Positions 25,385 to 34,738 of a stretch of DNA of 64,000 nt are shown one piece after another; the stretch's first letter is position 1; each line of letters begins with the position of its first letter. A program made the position numbers and the translations under genes. Under the pieces are notes generated by a model. It was not told the origin of the DNA, ran no database searches, and saw only the letters and a program-made list of their open reading frames with translations. Source of the stretch: Kordiimonas gwangyangensis DSM 19435 = JCM 12864 (GTDB lineage Bacteria > Pseudomonadota > Alphaproteobacteria > Sphingomonadales > Kordiimonadaceae); assembly GCF_000375545.1 (NCBI RefSeq), contig NZ_AQXF01000001.1, positions 670,893-734,892 of the forward strand, read 5' to 3'.

Positions 25385-25675
25385 ATGTCGCGCGTATGTG
25401 AACTGACTGGCAAAGGCGTAATGACTGGTAACAATGTGTCTCACGCACATAACAAAACCCGTCGTCGCTTCCTGCCGAACCTGACCAAAGCAACTCTGAT
25501 TTCTGACACGCTGGGCCGCTCTGTAAGCCTGCGTATCTCGACCCACGCACTGCGCTCTGTTGAGCACAATGACGGTCTTGATAACTTCCTCCTCAAAGCT
25601 CGTGATGCAGACCTTTCGGCTGCTGCACTGAAGCTGAAGCGGGAAATCAAGAAGAAACAGGCTGCTAACGCCTAA
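25385..25675 (+). CDS. rpmB: 50S ribosomal protein L28
   Basis: 96 residues, the longer alphaproteobacterial form of L28. The N-terminus [24 protein letters not shown] is cut here for length but shows the C-x-L-T-G-K pattern and the [11 protein letters not shown] stretch, which contact 23S rRNA. The C-terminus is a Lys/Ala-rich helix. AAGGA precedes the ATG, a promoter lies upstream and a strong terminator downstream, so it is a single-gene unit. The neighbouring cobT-cobS side is a common alphaproteobacterial arrangement. Confidence 0.98.
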   Translation: MSRVCELTGKGVMTGNNVSHAHNKTRRRFLPNLTKATLISDTLGRSVSLRISTHALRSVEHNDGLDNFLLKARDADLSAAALKLKREIKKKQAANA

Positions 25676-25713
25676 GGGCAAAACTTCCTCGGAAGTTTAA
25701 GCGCAAGTTTCAG

Positions 25714-25750
25714 AAACGCCGTGGCAGAGATGCCGCGGCGTTTTGCTTTT
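25714..25750 (+). terminator. Rho-independent terminator of rpmB
   Basis: A 12-bp stem (AAACGCCGTGGC/GCCGCGGCGTTT, one G-T) with loop AGAGAT, followed by TTTTGCTTTT. A smaller hairpin, AAACTTC-ctcg-GAAGTTT, precedes it at 25681-25698. Confidence 0.9.
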
Positions 25751-25784
25751 GTATGCGTAAAATGGAAAGCGCCCGGTGCAGCGC

Positions 25785-26678
25785 CTAGAAATAGCGGCCG
25801 TAGACTTCATAGTCCCGCGCATAATTGGCGCGCAATTTGTCTTCAAGGTCTTCCGCTGGTTCAAACGCCACAAGGTCCTTGGAGCGGAAATTGTGAATGG
25901 ACGGGATCGAAGTGCCTGTCAGTTCACAGAGCCGTTCACGCAGCACGCCCATATCCTTCACCGGGCCAACCCAGTCAAAGACGGTAGGATCGTCGCCCGC
26001 GATGTCGGCAACACCATTGGTGTGCGCGCGCAGGGTGCGGAATACCCGGCGGTACTCCGGTAACTTTTCGAGAAATTCGTGGTAGCTTGGCTGCAGCTTG
26101 AGGCCCAGATAGCTTTCGCGCTTGCCTACTTCCTGCGCGAGATCATTCGCAAATACCAGATTGAAGCGGTAGTAGGACCTGAGGCGCGAGATCGGGTCCC
26201 GCACCACAAGGAATTTGAACCAGTCGCTAAAGTCGCGCTGCAGGCGGCCCCGATCGATGATGCGATAGGGCGCTTCCTCAAGCATTTTGGTGTGCGAATG
26301 CCCTTCCACCGTTCGGCCCTTGAGGATGTGGTAAAGCATATCCTTCACGGTGGTGGAGCCGCATTTCGGCACATGCAGGTAAAAAAACTTCCGGTCCTTG
26401 AGAAGCGTGAAAGACGACTTGGGCGAACCTACGAGCGACAGCTCAGACGGCGTTGGCCGGTGCACCACATCAATGATGCGCGTCATCAGCTCGCGCGCTG
26501 CCTCTTCCTCACCCATCATCAGAAGCACACGCTTCTTGAACCGCCACAGGCGCACATGGTCATGCTCGTCCGCCGCCGCATTCACGAGGGCAAAGGCCTC
26601 CTGCAGCTTTTCATTGAGCAGCAGTTCCTCCGCGCGGGCAATGCACGCCGTTACCTGATCGTTGCGTTTCTGGTCCAT
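25785..26678 (-). CDS. Sulfotransferase family 2-like protein
   Basis: 297 residues. About 70 N-terminal residues are helical and TPR-like. The PAPS 5'-phosphosulfate loop HVPKCGSTTVKDML (about 102-115) and the 3'-phosphate motif VVRDPISRLRSYYR (about 158-171) match carbohydrate-type sulfotransferases (Sulfotransfer_2). It would move sulfate from PAPS to a glycan or similar acceptor. It is the last gene of a minus-strand run after cobS, cobT and the phytase-like gene, starting 9 bp after the latter's stop. Acceptor unknown. Confidence 0.8.
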   Translation of the reverse strand: MDQKRNDQVTACIARAEELLLNEKLQEAFALVNAAADEHDHVRLWRFKKRVLLMMGEEEAARELMTRIIDVVHRPTPSELSLVGSPKSSFTLLKDRKFFYLHVPKCGSTTVKDMLYHILKGRTVEGHSHTKMLEEAPYRIIDRGRLQRDFSDWFKFLVVRDPISRLRSYYRFNLVFANDLAQEVGKRESYLGLKLQPSYHEFLEKLPEYRRVFRTLRAHTNGVADIAGDDPTVFDWVGPVKDMGVLRERLCELTGTSIPSIHNFRSKDLVAFEPAEDLEDKLRANYARDYEVYGRYF

Positions 26679-26687
26679 GACCGTTGA

Positions 26688-27683
26688 TTAGGCTGTTTCA
26701 AGGCTGAAAACAAGGAGGAGAGTGCGCTGGCTGGAACGGAAATTATCGTCTGATATAAGCACGATGAGCGGTGCTTCACCGTCGCGCTCAATCACATCCA
26801 GCCCTTCCATATTATCGACCGTATAGGGTGGGTCGAGATGCAGGAGCTCCTCACCCGTCACAGAGGCCCCCGGTTTGATCGCACCGGCCGGGATGCGCAC
26901 CAGCTTGGCCGCCACGCCGTTCAGGAGCGAATAGCTGCGCAGCAGCACCAGTATATCGCCATTCTGCATGGTGGCGGCATCGGTGGGGGCAAAATTGGTT
27001 GGTGGCCGGAAATAGAAACTATCGCTGCCACTTGGCGTCACCAAGCGCCCTAGCATGTTACCGTGGTAGTCGACCCCTCGCTCAGGCAGTGCAACGAGCG
27101 TATCGCCAAGCAGTGTGATGGCCTCAAAGCCACTGTTGTGGTTCACACCACTGACATCGAGGTGCGCGGAATAGCCTGACAGCCTCACCGTGCGGTCAGC
27201 TGCCACTTCAAGCAGGCGATGGTCTCCTTCGAATGACACAAGATAGCCGCCCCCATAGGCAACCACACTTTCGGAATCGAGTGCATGTTTGCTCATGCCC
27301 TGCGCTTCTGCGGAAAATGGCCGCATGTGCGCCGCGGTCAGCGGCGCGTCACTGTTTGGGTCGAACTCCGCCTCAAGCCAGTCGCCGCGATCGCTGATGG
27401 CGACGAGTTTGCCGTCAGCCGTCACAACAAGGCCGGAGAAGCCGCCAAAATTTTCGTTGTCAGCGGTCAGCGCCCAACCTGCCCGGTAGCGCAGTTTTCC
27501 TGCGATGAAAACAGACCGGTCCGTCTCAAGAAGCGGCAGCGGCCGCGCCGTTATTTTGACCGGCACATCGGCAACCAACACCTCTTCGGGCTTGTTGCCA
27601 ATAAGGTCGCGATACACGGTGAAAGCCGTCACCATGAGAGCCGCAGTCACCAGCATCACAAGTTTTGGAAAGTGCCGCGACAT
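26688..27683 (-). CDS. Esterase-like activity of phytase family protein
   Basis: 331 residues. An N-terminal hydrophobic segment (about 7-24) acts as membrane anchor or signal. The rest is a beta-propeller with the phytase-like pattern FGGFSGLVVTADGKLVAISDRGDWL (about 80-104; quoted in part here), DSESVVAYGGGYLVSFE and DNMEGLDVIERDG. The family (PF13449-type) is named for an esterase-like activity; its natural substrate is not known. It starts 6 bp after the cobT stop, consistent with a shared transcript. Confidence 0.8.
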   Translation of the reverse strand: MSRHFPKLVMLVTAALMVTAFTVYRDLIGNKPEEVLVADVPVKITARPLPLLETDRSVFIAGKLRYRAGWALTADNENFGGFSGLVVTADGKLVAISDRGDWLEAEFDPNSDAPLTAAHMRPFSAEAQGMSKHALDSESVVAYGGGYLVSFEGDHRLLEVAADRTVRLSGYSAHLDVSGVNHNSGFEAITLLGDTLVALPERGVDYHGNMLGRLVTPSGSDSFYFRPPTNFAPTDAATMQNGDILVLLRSYSLLNGVAAKLVRIPAGAIKPGASVTGEELLHLDPPYTVDNMEGLDVIERDGEAPLIVLISDDNFRSSQRTLLLVFSLETA

Positions 27684-27689
27684 GACGCT

Positions 27690-29549
27690 TTACCGGAGGC
27701 GCCGGGGGCTGGGTATCGTCTCGGCAAACAGGGAGGCAAGCTGCTCGGTCATGGCGCCGCCCAGTTGCTCCGCATCCAGGATTGTCACTGCGCGCTTGTA
27801 GTAGCGCGTAACATCGTGGCCGATACCAATGGCGATCAGTTCCACCGGTGAACGGTCCTCGATCCAGCCAATGACCTGACGCAGGTGGTTCTCAAGATAA
27901 ACACCCGAATTGACGCTGAGCGTGCTGTCATCAACCGGTGCTCCGTCCGAGATCACCATAAGGATGCGGCGCTCTTCCGCGCGGCCCATAAGCCGGTTGT
28001 GCGCCCACATCAGCGCCTCGCCGTCGATGTTTTCCTTGAGGAGACCTTCGCGCATCATCAGGCCGAGGTTGCGTCGCGACCGGCGCCACGGCGCGTCTGC
28101 TGTTTTATAGATGATGTGCCGCAGATCGTTGAGCCTGCCCGGCGCCTTGGGCCGTCCTGCTTGCAGCCATTTCTCCCGACTTTGGCCGCCTTTCCAAGCC
28201 TTGGTGGTGAAGCCGAGGATTTCCACTTTCACGCCGCAACGTTCCAGCGTGCGCGCGAGAATGTCTGCCGAAATGGCAGCAATGGAAATCGGCCTGCCAC
28301 GCATGGAGCCGGAGTTATCAAGAAGGAGCGTCACTACCGTATCCTTGAACTCGGTCTCGCTCTCAAGCTTGTAGGAGAGCGGCTTCATCGGGCTGGACAC
28401 GACACGCGCGAGGCGCCCGGCATCAAGAATGCCTTCCTCAAGGTCGAACTGCCAGTGTCGGCGCTGCTGCGCAAGCAAACGGCGCTGCAAGCGGTTCGCG
28501 AGTTTCGACACGGCGCCCGAAAGGTGTGCCATCTGCTGGTCGAGATATTTGCGCAGGCGCTCAAGCTCTTCGGTGTCGCAAAGCTCCTCAGCGCGCAGCA
28601 CTTCGTCAAACTCTTCGGTGAACACCTTGTAGAAAGGCGTATCAGGCAACTGGTCTAGCGGGCGGTTGGGGCGCCACGGAATGGTGCCCTCATGTTTACC
28701 TTCGCCTGCTTCGGCTTCGGTGTCGTCCACCTCTTCCATTGCAGCGTCAGATGAAGCATCGTCTTCGGTGGTTTCGCCGTCCTGATCGTCCGACGCCTCT
28801 GCACCATCGGATTCGCCGTCCTCATCCTCTCCCGCTTCACCTTCAGGGCTATCGGGCAAGCCACCGTCACTGTCGTCCGAGGCGTCTTCCTCGTCCTCCC
28901 GGTCGCGCTTGTCGCCTTCGCCGTCGCCAATCAGCTCAGAGATGATGGTGCGGCTGATCACCGCGAGGCCGCGCTGGTCTTCCACCTTCGCTTCAAGCGT
29001 ATCAAGGAGGTGACCGACACTTTCTTCAAGCCATTTGCGCTGGCTTTCGACCGCCACCACCGCGCTTTCAGGCGGCGGCGCGCCGGTCAGGCGTTCGCGC
29101 ACCAAGAGGCCAAGCACGTGGGACAGGCGACCTTCGTCGTCCGTGGACGGGCGAGCGAGGCCTGCCTCAAGCGCGCGGCGTTCGGTCACGGCAGCGAGGT
29201 TGCCTTTGACACCCGCCATGGCGCGGGCGCCGATGGCCTCGTAGCGCGCTTGCTCAACCGCATCAAAAATGGCGCGGCCAATGGCACCGCCGGGCGCGAG
29301 CTTGGCGTGCAGTTTGGCGTCATGGTGCCGGTGCTTGAGCGCATAGCTGTCTGCCTGCCCGCGCACTTCGGCCACATCGCTCATGCGCACTTTGTGCGGC
29401 AGGTGCGAGATGCGCATTTCACCCTGTACGTAGCCTGGCACGTCAGCGGTGAACTTGACCTCAAGTGCCTTGTCTTCCGCCACCGCCCGCGCCGTGGCGG
29501 CGAGGGCGTGCTCAAAAGCTTCTTTGGGGTTTTGGCTGCCGTCGGCCAT
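27690..29549 (-). CDS. cobT: Cobaltochelatase subunit CobT
   Basis: 619 residues, the expected CobT length. The N-terminal domain is followed by a long Asp/Glu-rich segment (about 215-290), then a von Willebrand factor A domain whose metal-ion site begins DNSGSMRG (about 415-422). With CobS and CobN it forms the aerobic cobaltochelatase that inserts cobalt into hydrogenobyrinic acid a,c-diamide. cobS lies 34 bp upstream. cobN is not in this window, so function here depends on genes elsewhere. Confidence 0.95.
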   Translation of the reverse strand: MADGSQNPKEAFEHALAATARAVAEDKALEVKFTADVPGYVQGEMRISHLPHKVRMSDVAEVRGQADSYALKHRHHDAKLHAKLAPGGAIGRAIFDAVEQARYEAIGARAMAGVKGNLAAVTERRALEAGLARPSTDDEGRLSHVLGLLVRERLTGAPPPESAVVAVESQRKWLEESVGHLLDTLEAKVEDQRGLAVISRTIISELIGDGEGDKRDREDEEDASDDSDGGLPDSPEGEAGEDEDGESDGAEASDDQDGETTEDDASSDAAMEEVDDTEAEAGEGKHEGTIPWRPNRPLDQLPDTPFYKVFTEEFDEVLRAEELCDTEELERLRKYLDQQMAHLSGAVSKLANRLQRRLLAQQRRHWQFDLEEGILDAGRLARVVSSPMKPLSYKLESETEFKDTVVTLLLDNSGSMRGRPISIAAISADILARTLERCGVKVEILGFTTKAWKGGQSREKWLQAGRPKAPGRLNDLRHIIYKTADAPWRRSRRNLGLMMREGLLKENIDGEALMWAHNRLMGRAEERRILMVISDGAPVDDSTLSVNSGVYLENHLRQVIGWIEDRSPVELIAIGIGHDVTRYYKRAVTILDAEQLGGAMTEQLASLFAETIPSPRRLR

Positions 29550-29583
29550 TCAGACTACCTTATATACTCAGGGATATGATGCT

Positions 29584-30582
29584 TCAGGCATTCACAACGA
29601 GGTTGCTGGCGCTTTCCTTCAGTTCTTCACCAAAGGCGCGCTGGTAATATTCCGCCACAATCGGCCGTTCAGCCTCGTCACATTTGTTGAGGAAGCTGAC
29701 GCGGAACGCAAAGCCAATGTCACCAAAGATGCGTGCGTTTTGCGCCCATGTGAGCACCGTACGCGGGCTCATCACTGTGGAGATATCACCCGCCATGAAG
29801 CCTGTGCGGCTGAGGTCCGCCACGCTGACCATATTGGCGATAGCCTTGCGGCCTTCGTCCGTGTCATAGCCCGGTTCCTTGGCGATGATGATGTCGGTTT
29901 CAGTGTCATGCGGCAGGTAATTGAGGGTCGCCACAATGTTCCAGCGGTCCATCTGGCCCTGGTTGATCTGCTGCGTGCCGTGGTAAAGCCCCGTGGTATC
30001 ACCAAGGCCCACGGTGTTGGCGGTCGCAAAAATACGGAAGGCCGGGTGCGGGCGGATCACGCGGTTCTGGTCAAGAAGCGTGAGCTTGCCTTCAACTTCG
30101 AGCACACGCTGGATCACGAACATCACATCCGGGCGGCCGGCGTCATACTCGTCAAACACAATTGCAGTCGGGCTCTGCAGGGCCCACGGCAGGATGCCTT
30201 CCTGAAACTCGGTAATCTGCTTACCGTCACGGAGCACGATGGCGTCCTTGCCGACAAGGTCGATCCGGCTGATGTGGCTATCAAGGTTCACACGGATGGT
30301 CGGCCAATTGAGGCGCGCGGCCACCTGTTCAATGTGCGTGGATTTACCCGTGCCGTGATAACCCTGGATCATCACGCGGCGATTGTGGGCAAAACCTGCA
30401 AGGATAGCGAGCGTGGTGTCGGGATCGAACACATAGGTGGAATCAACGTCCGGCACATGTTCCGTGCGCTCCCCGAAAGCGGGAACTTCCATATCGAGAT
30501 CAAGGCCAAAGACCTCCCGTACGGAAACTTTCTTCTCTGGCAGGGTCAGGCTTGGAAGCTTTTCGGCCGCAGCAGCGCTCAT
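29584..30582 (-). CDS. cobS: Cobaltochelatase AAA+ subunit CobS
   Basis: 332 residues from the ATG at 30580-30582; a TTG one codon earlier is less likely because AGAGGA lies about 8 bp before this ATG. Walker A is GYHGTGKST (about 91-99) and Walker B is [10 protein letters not shown] (about 150). It forms a hexameric AAA+ ring with CobT that powers cobalt insertion by CobN. In many alphaproteobacteria a J-domain gene sits between cobS and bolA; none is visible in the 154 bp here. Confidence 0.95.
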   Translation of the reverse strand: MSAAAAEKLPSLTLPEKKVSVREVFGLDLDMEVPAFGERTEHVPDVDSTYVFDPDTTLAILAGFAHNRRVMIQGYHGTGKSTHIEQVAARLNWPTIRVNLDSHISRIDLVGKDAIVLRDGKQITEFQEGILPWALQSPTAIVFDEYDAGRPDVMFVIQRVLEVEGKLTLLDQNRVIRPHPAFRIFATANTVGLGDTTGLYHGTQQINQGQMDRWNIVATLNYLPHDTETDIIIAKEPGYDTDEGRKAIANMVSVADLSRTGFMAGDISTVMSPRTVLTWAQNARIFGDIGFAFRVSFLNKCDEAERPIVAEYYQRAFGEELKESASNLVVNA

Positions 30583-30736
30583 CAACTCTATCCTCTTGTT
30601 AAAATACTTTTGATAACCATTCTAAGGAATGCATCTTGGGTTTACCAGTGACTGGGTCAATATGAAACAGCGCATTTAATGTTGTGGCCATAGGCCGCAC
30701 AAGCGTATTCATGCCAGTCGCACACCAGAGGAAAGT

Positions 30737-31009
30737 ATGTCGAATATGGGTGAAGTCACCAATACCATCGAAAAAAAGCTGCGCGATGCGCTTGCTCCCA
30801 CTCACCTTGAAGTGATTGACGAATCCGAGGGCCACCGCGGCCATGCGGGCTTCAGAGAGGGCGGCGAGAGCCATTTTCGTGTGGTGATTCGCTCAAGCGC
30901 TTTTGAAGGCCAGAGCCGGGTTGCGCGCCAACGCCTCGTGATGGATGCCCTCAGGGAAGAGCTCAAAGGCCCCATTCATGCACTCTCGATCAAGGCCGAT
31001 ACGCCTTAG
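30737..31009 (+). CDS. bolA: BolA family protein
   Basis: 90 residues, the normal BolA size. The class II KH-like fold is recognisable: helix IEKKLRDAL, strand HLEVIDESEGH, then the HFRVVIRSSAFEGQSRVARQ stretch with the conserved His-Phe and RV-x-R-x-R-L motif. BolA proteins partner with monothiol glutaredoxins in iron-sulfur trafficking or act as regulators. It is transcribed away from cobS, and its stop overlaps by 4 bases with that of the convergent hybrid kinase. Confidence 0.93.
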   Translation: MSNMGEVTNTIEKKLRDALAPTHLEVIDESEGHRGHAGFREGGESHFRVVIRSSAFEGQSRVARQRLVMDALREELKGPIHALSIKADTP

Positions 31010-32874
31010 TGCACGCTTTCTGACGGCGGCAGCATTGAGATAATGGCCTGATGCGCTTCCTTCAAATTGAAGGGCTTGGTGATAAAGCGGCGGAAGCCTG
31101 AGTTCATCGCGCGCTGGATGGTTCTTGAGTTTACATCCGCACTGACAGCAATGACCGGAATTTCACGCGTTCTGCCATCTGATGCGAGCGCGACCTGTGC
31201 CTCAAATCCGTCCATGCCCGGCAAGTTCAGGTCCATGAGGATGAGGTCAACCTTGCGTTCACGCGCGACCGCAATGCCGTCCTCCGCCGTCTGAACCGTA
31301 ATCAGGTTCAGGCCCGAGATGTCACCAAGGAACTGCTGCATCAGGTCCGAGTTTGCCGGATTATCTTCAATATAAAGGATGGTGGAAACACCCTGCCGTG
31401 ACTGGGCCATGCTGCGCCGTGCACGGCGCTCAAACACCAGATCTTCGGGCTTGTCGCGCCGGGTCCTGGATTTCACCACCGGCAGGTCGATCCAGAAGCG
31501 TGTGCCAACGCCAAGTTCGCTCGAAAGCCCGATCTTACCGCCCATGGCCTCAATCACTGTTTTGGAAACCGTGAGGCCAATGCCCGAGCCTTCGATGATC
31601 GAGGCCTCGCGACCCAACCGGTTGAAGGGCTCAAATAATTGCTCCCACTGGTCATCGGGGATGCCGCTGCCAGTGTCGATGACAGTGGTACGCATGATGC
31701 CGGGCACCGGCTCGCTCACCTCGAAGCCAACGCTGCCGCCGTCACGGTTATATTTAATGGCGTTGGAAATCAGGTTCCGAAGCGCTTGCTGGAAACGCAC
31801 GCGGTCCGCGCGCACAGCGACGTCCTCGCCCATACTGCGCAGGGGTTCCAAGGTAACGTGATACTGCTCCGCCATAGGGGCGAGCATTTCAATGGTTTCC
31901 TCGAGAATGCCCTGCACTGAGATACCTTCGATGCTGAGGTGCACTTCGCCCACCTCAAGCTGTGCGAGATCAAGCACCTGATTGATCAGCGACAGCAGGT
32001 TTTCACCGCTTCTGCGAATATGGCCCAGATAGTCGCGCTGTTTGTCTGTCAGCTCTTCCTTGCTGCCCAGTTCAAAAAGCTGTGCAAAGCCGAGAATGGC
32101 ATTGAGCGGCGTGCGCACTTCATGGCTGATGGAACTGAGGAACACGGTTTTGGCGCGGTTTGCGTTCTCCGCCGCTTCCTTGGCGTTCACCAATTCACGT
32201 TTCACTGCAGCTTCCGCGGTCATGTCACGCAGGATACCGCCAAAAAACTTCTCTCCCTGAACGTCGAACTCGCTGATGGCGAGATAGAGCGGGAATTCAC
32301 TGCCGTCCTTGCGGCGCCCTTCCACCTCACGGCCAATACCGATGATTTTCGCCTGGCCGCCCTGCACGTAACTTTTGAGATAGCCATCATGATTGAGGGC
32401 ATACCGTTCCGGCATCAAGACCTTCACGTTGCGGTCAACCAGTTCATATTCCGTGTAACCGAAGATATGTTCTGCCGCCGGGTTCACAGCAACGATCCGG
32501 CCACGTTTATCAATCACCACAAGGCCTTCAACGATGGTGGACCAAAGCGCATCGAGTTGCGCTTTGCTACGTTCAAGCTGGTTTGAATGGGTGCGCCCCA
32601 GTTGCCGGTGCAAGAATATGAGTGTGGCGAACAGGAAAACATTGAGGACCGCGAAATACTTTTGAAGATCGTCAGCCGACATCACACTGCGGAACATGAG
32701 AAGGGCCACAATCGTTGCAAATACTGGCAACCGTATCCGGTGCGCAAAGGGGAGAAAGGCAAATCCGATGAGGCTATAGCCGATAGCTGTGACCAAGCCG
32801 TCACCAAGGAGCACCTCCCCGGTCATGAGAGCCAAGGCCAAGACAATAAGGACTATGGCCCAGTTTCGTGCCAT
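31006..32874 (-). CDS. Hybrid sensor histidine kinase with FixL-like PAS and receiver domain
   Basis: 622 residues from the ATG at 32872-32874, preferred over a start 15 codons earlier because GGGGGAA lies about 6 bp upstream. Four membrane segments (about 4-88) are followed by a PAS domain (about 105-220), a kinase core with phosphoacceptor His251 (SISHEVRTPLNAI), ATP-binding boxes DTGSGIPD and GSGIGLTV, and a C-terminal receiver with the LILMDLNLPGMDG aspartate. The PAS has the FixL-type segments MPERYALNHDGY (His162) and IIGIGR (Arg182), which in FixL hold haem and sense oxygen. Haem binding here is inference. No separate regulator gene is adjacent. Confidence 0.92.
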   Translation of the reverse strand: MARNWAIVLIVLALALMTGEVLLGDGLVTAIGYSLIGFAFLPFAHRIRLPVFATIVALLMFRSVMSADDLQKYFAVLNVFLFATLIFLHRQLGRTHSNQLERSKAQLDALWSTIVEGLVVIDKRGRIVAVNPAAEHIFGYTEYELVDRNVKVLMPERYALNHDGYLKSYVQGGQAKIIGIGREVEGRRKDGSEFPLYLAISEFDVQGEKFFGGILRDMTAEAAVKRELVNAKEAAENANRAKTVFLSSISHEVRTPLNAILGFAQLFELGSKEELTDKQRDYLGHIRRSGENLLSLINQVLDLAQLEVGEVHLSIEGISVQGILEETIEMLAPMAEQYHVTLEPLRSMGEDVAVRADRVRFQQALRNLISNAIKYNRDGGSVGFEVSEPVPGIMRTTVIDTGSGIPDDQWEQLFEPFNRLGREASIIEGSGIGLTVSKTVIEAMGGKIGLSSELGVGTRFWIDLPVVKSRTRRDKPEDLVFERRARRSMAQSRQGVSTILYIEDNPANSDLMQQFLGDISGLNLITVQTAEDGIAVARERKVDLILMDLNLPGMDGFEAQVALASDGRTREIPVIAVSADVNSRTIQRAMNSGFRRFITKPFNLKEAHQAIISMLPPSESVH

Positions 32875-33077
32875 CTGTCTTCCCCCATCCCAATCGGCAT
32901 GACGACGCCTGTTTATCATTCGTGAAAACAGGCCGTGTCATATTTATATGTCTACTTTTACAACAATAAGTTAAAAAACAAAAGTGTCTGGCGGACGAAA
33001 TACAATCCAACAGCGTAAATATCCCAATAATATTTCCAGTAAAGCACTGTGCGAATACTGAAGATTTGGCGCAGGCG

Positions 33078-34340
33078 TCAGCCAGTTTTCCACATTGAAA
33101 ACAGCAGTTTCTTTAGCGCGTCCAGGTGGTTTTCTGCTTTGAACCGTTTTGCTTTGGCAAGACGTGTAGCGCGGCTGGTAATTGCAGGGGCGAGCGCGCG
33201 ACTCACCGCTTCAGCGATGGATGCCGGGGTAAAACTCTCGAATGTTTCAAAACCGGCGTTCTGGCTTTTTGCTTCCCATTCAAGGCAGCAGTTTTCCGGC
33301 ACCACCAGCATGTTCGCCGTGGCAATGGCTTCCCACACAAGGCCTGACGACTGATTGTAATAATAGTCGGGGTCATAAGGCACCAGCACAAGGTCGCTGT
33401 CGTTGAACAGTTGGCAATAGGCCGTGTCGTCCAGGCGGTGGTCGATATAGTTGAAGTTGCTATACTTCCGGTCCGCCACCTGCAGGCGTTCATCCAGCGC
33501 GACGCTGTCTTTGGTGGCAACCCCGTTGCCGGTTTGCACCGTGAACTGCCAGTCACTGTGGCGTGGGCACAGGATATCGAGAATATCTGGCAGGTGATGT
33601 GCGCCTTTGGTCGGCGTAGCTGCCCCCGCGTAAAGCAGCACATTTTTGCCCGGGGTGTCCCTGAGCGGCCCGTCCGGTTGGATGGCGGTGTTGAGCGCGG
33701 GGTACGGCGGCACCGGTTTGCCTGCGAGATAGCTGTACTGAGCGGCATGGGCGCGACCAAGCGCGATGAAATGTACCTTGTCACCGTCCGGTTCAACGTT
33801 GCGGAAGGCAAGCTTGTAAAAGCGTGCAGTATCCCAGGCGTAAATTCGCCCCTCGCCGCTATCCCCCTCGAGCACATAACCGCTTGGGGCCATCAGTGAA
33901 CAGATAAGGGTCGGGCGCCGGTCTTTCTCAAGGCCGCGATACCATGTGGTAAGGCCCGCCATCTGATATTCGGTGATGGTGGTGAAGATGAGCAGGTCTT
34001 CCGGCTCCAGCGGCACATGTGGGTCTGCAAAACGGTTATCGGGCGTGAGGTGAATGCCTTTTTGCAGGCGTTCCATGTCCTCAACCATGCGGCCGTTATT
34101 CTTGAAATATTTATCCCAGTTGACGAGCGGATCGGTCCGGTCGTCGCTGTGCCATGCCGTGCGGGTGAAGTGTTTGATGACAGGGATACCGTCAATCTGG
34201 CTTTCAGGGAAATTGCCGTGGGAGAGAATGGCAACCCTGTGCCCGGTGCCGAGGAAAAGCGACGCAAAACGCGAGGTCCACACCGCTGGATGCCCGCCCA
34301 TGTGCGCGAGGCACGGATCACAGATATATACTTTTGCCAC
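33078..34340 (-). CDS. Glycosyltransferase (GT4/GT-B-like)
   Basis: 420 residues from the GTG at 34338-34340, chosen because GGTGGGGG lies 5 bp upstream; a GTG four codons earlier is possible. The N-terminus KVYICDPCLAHMGGHPAVW is a Gly-rich GT-B acceptor-domain loop. The C-terminal half has NVLLYAGAATPTKGAHHLPDIL (about 235-256; donor-domain entry) and SSGLVWEAIATANMLVVPE (about 340), the GT4-type nucleotide-sugar site with the ExxxE-like spacing. It may glycosylate a surface or storage glycan. It stands alone, without polysaccharide genes around it. Confidence 0.72.
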   Translation of the reverse strand: MAKVYICDPCLAHMGGHPAVWTSRFASLFLGTGHRVAILSHGNFPESQIDGIPVIKHFTRTAWHSDDRTDPLVNWDKYFKNNGRMVEDMERLQKGIHLTPDNRFADPHVPLEPEDLLIFTTITEYQMAGLTTWYRGLEKDRRPTLICSLMAPSGYVLEGDSGEGRIYAWDTARFYKLAFRNVEPDGDKVHFIALGRAHAAQYSYLAGKPVPPYPALNTAIQPDGPLRDTPGKNVLLYAGAATPTKGAHHLPDILDILCPRHSDWQFTVQTGNGVATKDSVALDERLQVADRKYSNFNYIDHRLDDTAYCQLFNDSDLVLVPYDPDYYYNQSSGLVWEAIATANMLVVPENCCLEWEAKSQNAGFETFESFTPASIAEAVSRALAPAITSRATRLAKAKRFKAENHLDALKKLLFSMWKTG

Positions 34341-34423
34341 AAGAACCCCCACCAGTCATCGCGCCGAAAATGGGGCAGTGGCGGGGCCTTGTCAATATGG
34401 CGGGCAGTGACAGTTTGGTGGCG

Positions 34424-34531
34424 TTATGCCTTGCCGCGCACCAACTGCAGGCGCGTAAGCGCAAAACCCGCGAAGGAAATACCCAGAAGGGCGATGGAGA
34501 GGAGATATTCTGCGGTCGTGAATTCGGTCAT
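34424..34531 (-). CDS. Possible 35-residue membrane peptide
   Basis: A short frame from the ATG at 34529-34531 gives MTEFTTAEYLLSIALLGISF followed by a basic end (LQLVRGKA). One membrane helix with polar N-terminus and basic C-terminus looks like a small inner-membrane protein. The ribosome site is weak, and I know no family match. It is the only protein-like frame in the 398-bp gap between the glycosyltransferase and acnB genes. Confidence 0.35.
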   Translation of the reverse strand: MTEFTTAEYLLSIALLGISFAGFALTRLQLVRGKA

Positions 34532-34674
34532 TTCTTGATCCCGTCATTGCTTTTATTGGTTTTGATGAAGCCAATGTGGGCGGCCAATAAGGCAGGAACG
34601 TGAAGGAAATGGGGTGAGTTTGGCGCACAGTGCGCTTTTCCAGGCGCGGCCATTTCAGCGCGTCAAGCGTGGGT

Positions 34675-34713
34675 ACAAAAGAAAACCGGCAGCGCATGAG
34701 GTGCACTGCCGGT
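34675..34713 (-). terminator. Rho-independent terminator of acnB
   Basis: Stem ACCGGCAG/CTGCCGGT (34685-34692 and 34706-34713) followed on the minus strand by TTTTCTTTTGT. It lies 25 bp beyond the acnB stop. Confidence 0.85.
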
Positions 34714-34738
34714 CCAAATTTCTCGTTTTTGCAGACGC

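Noticed and set aside
30599-30712. 37-codon minus-strand frame between cobS and bolA (MNTLVRPM...)
   Set aside because: No ribosome site, mostly bolA antisense/promoter sequence, no similarity to the J-domain gene often present here.
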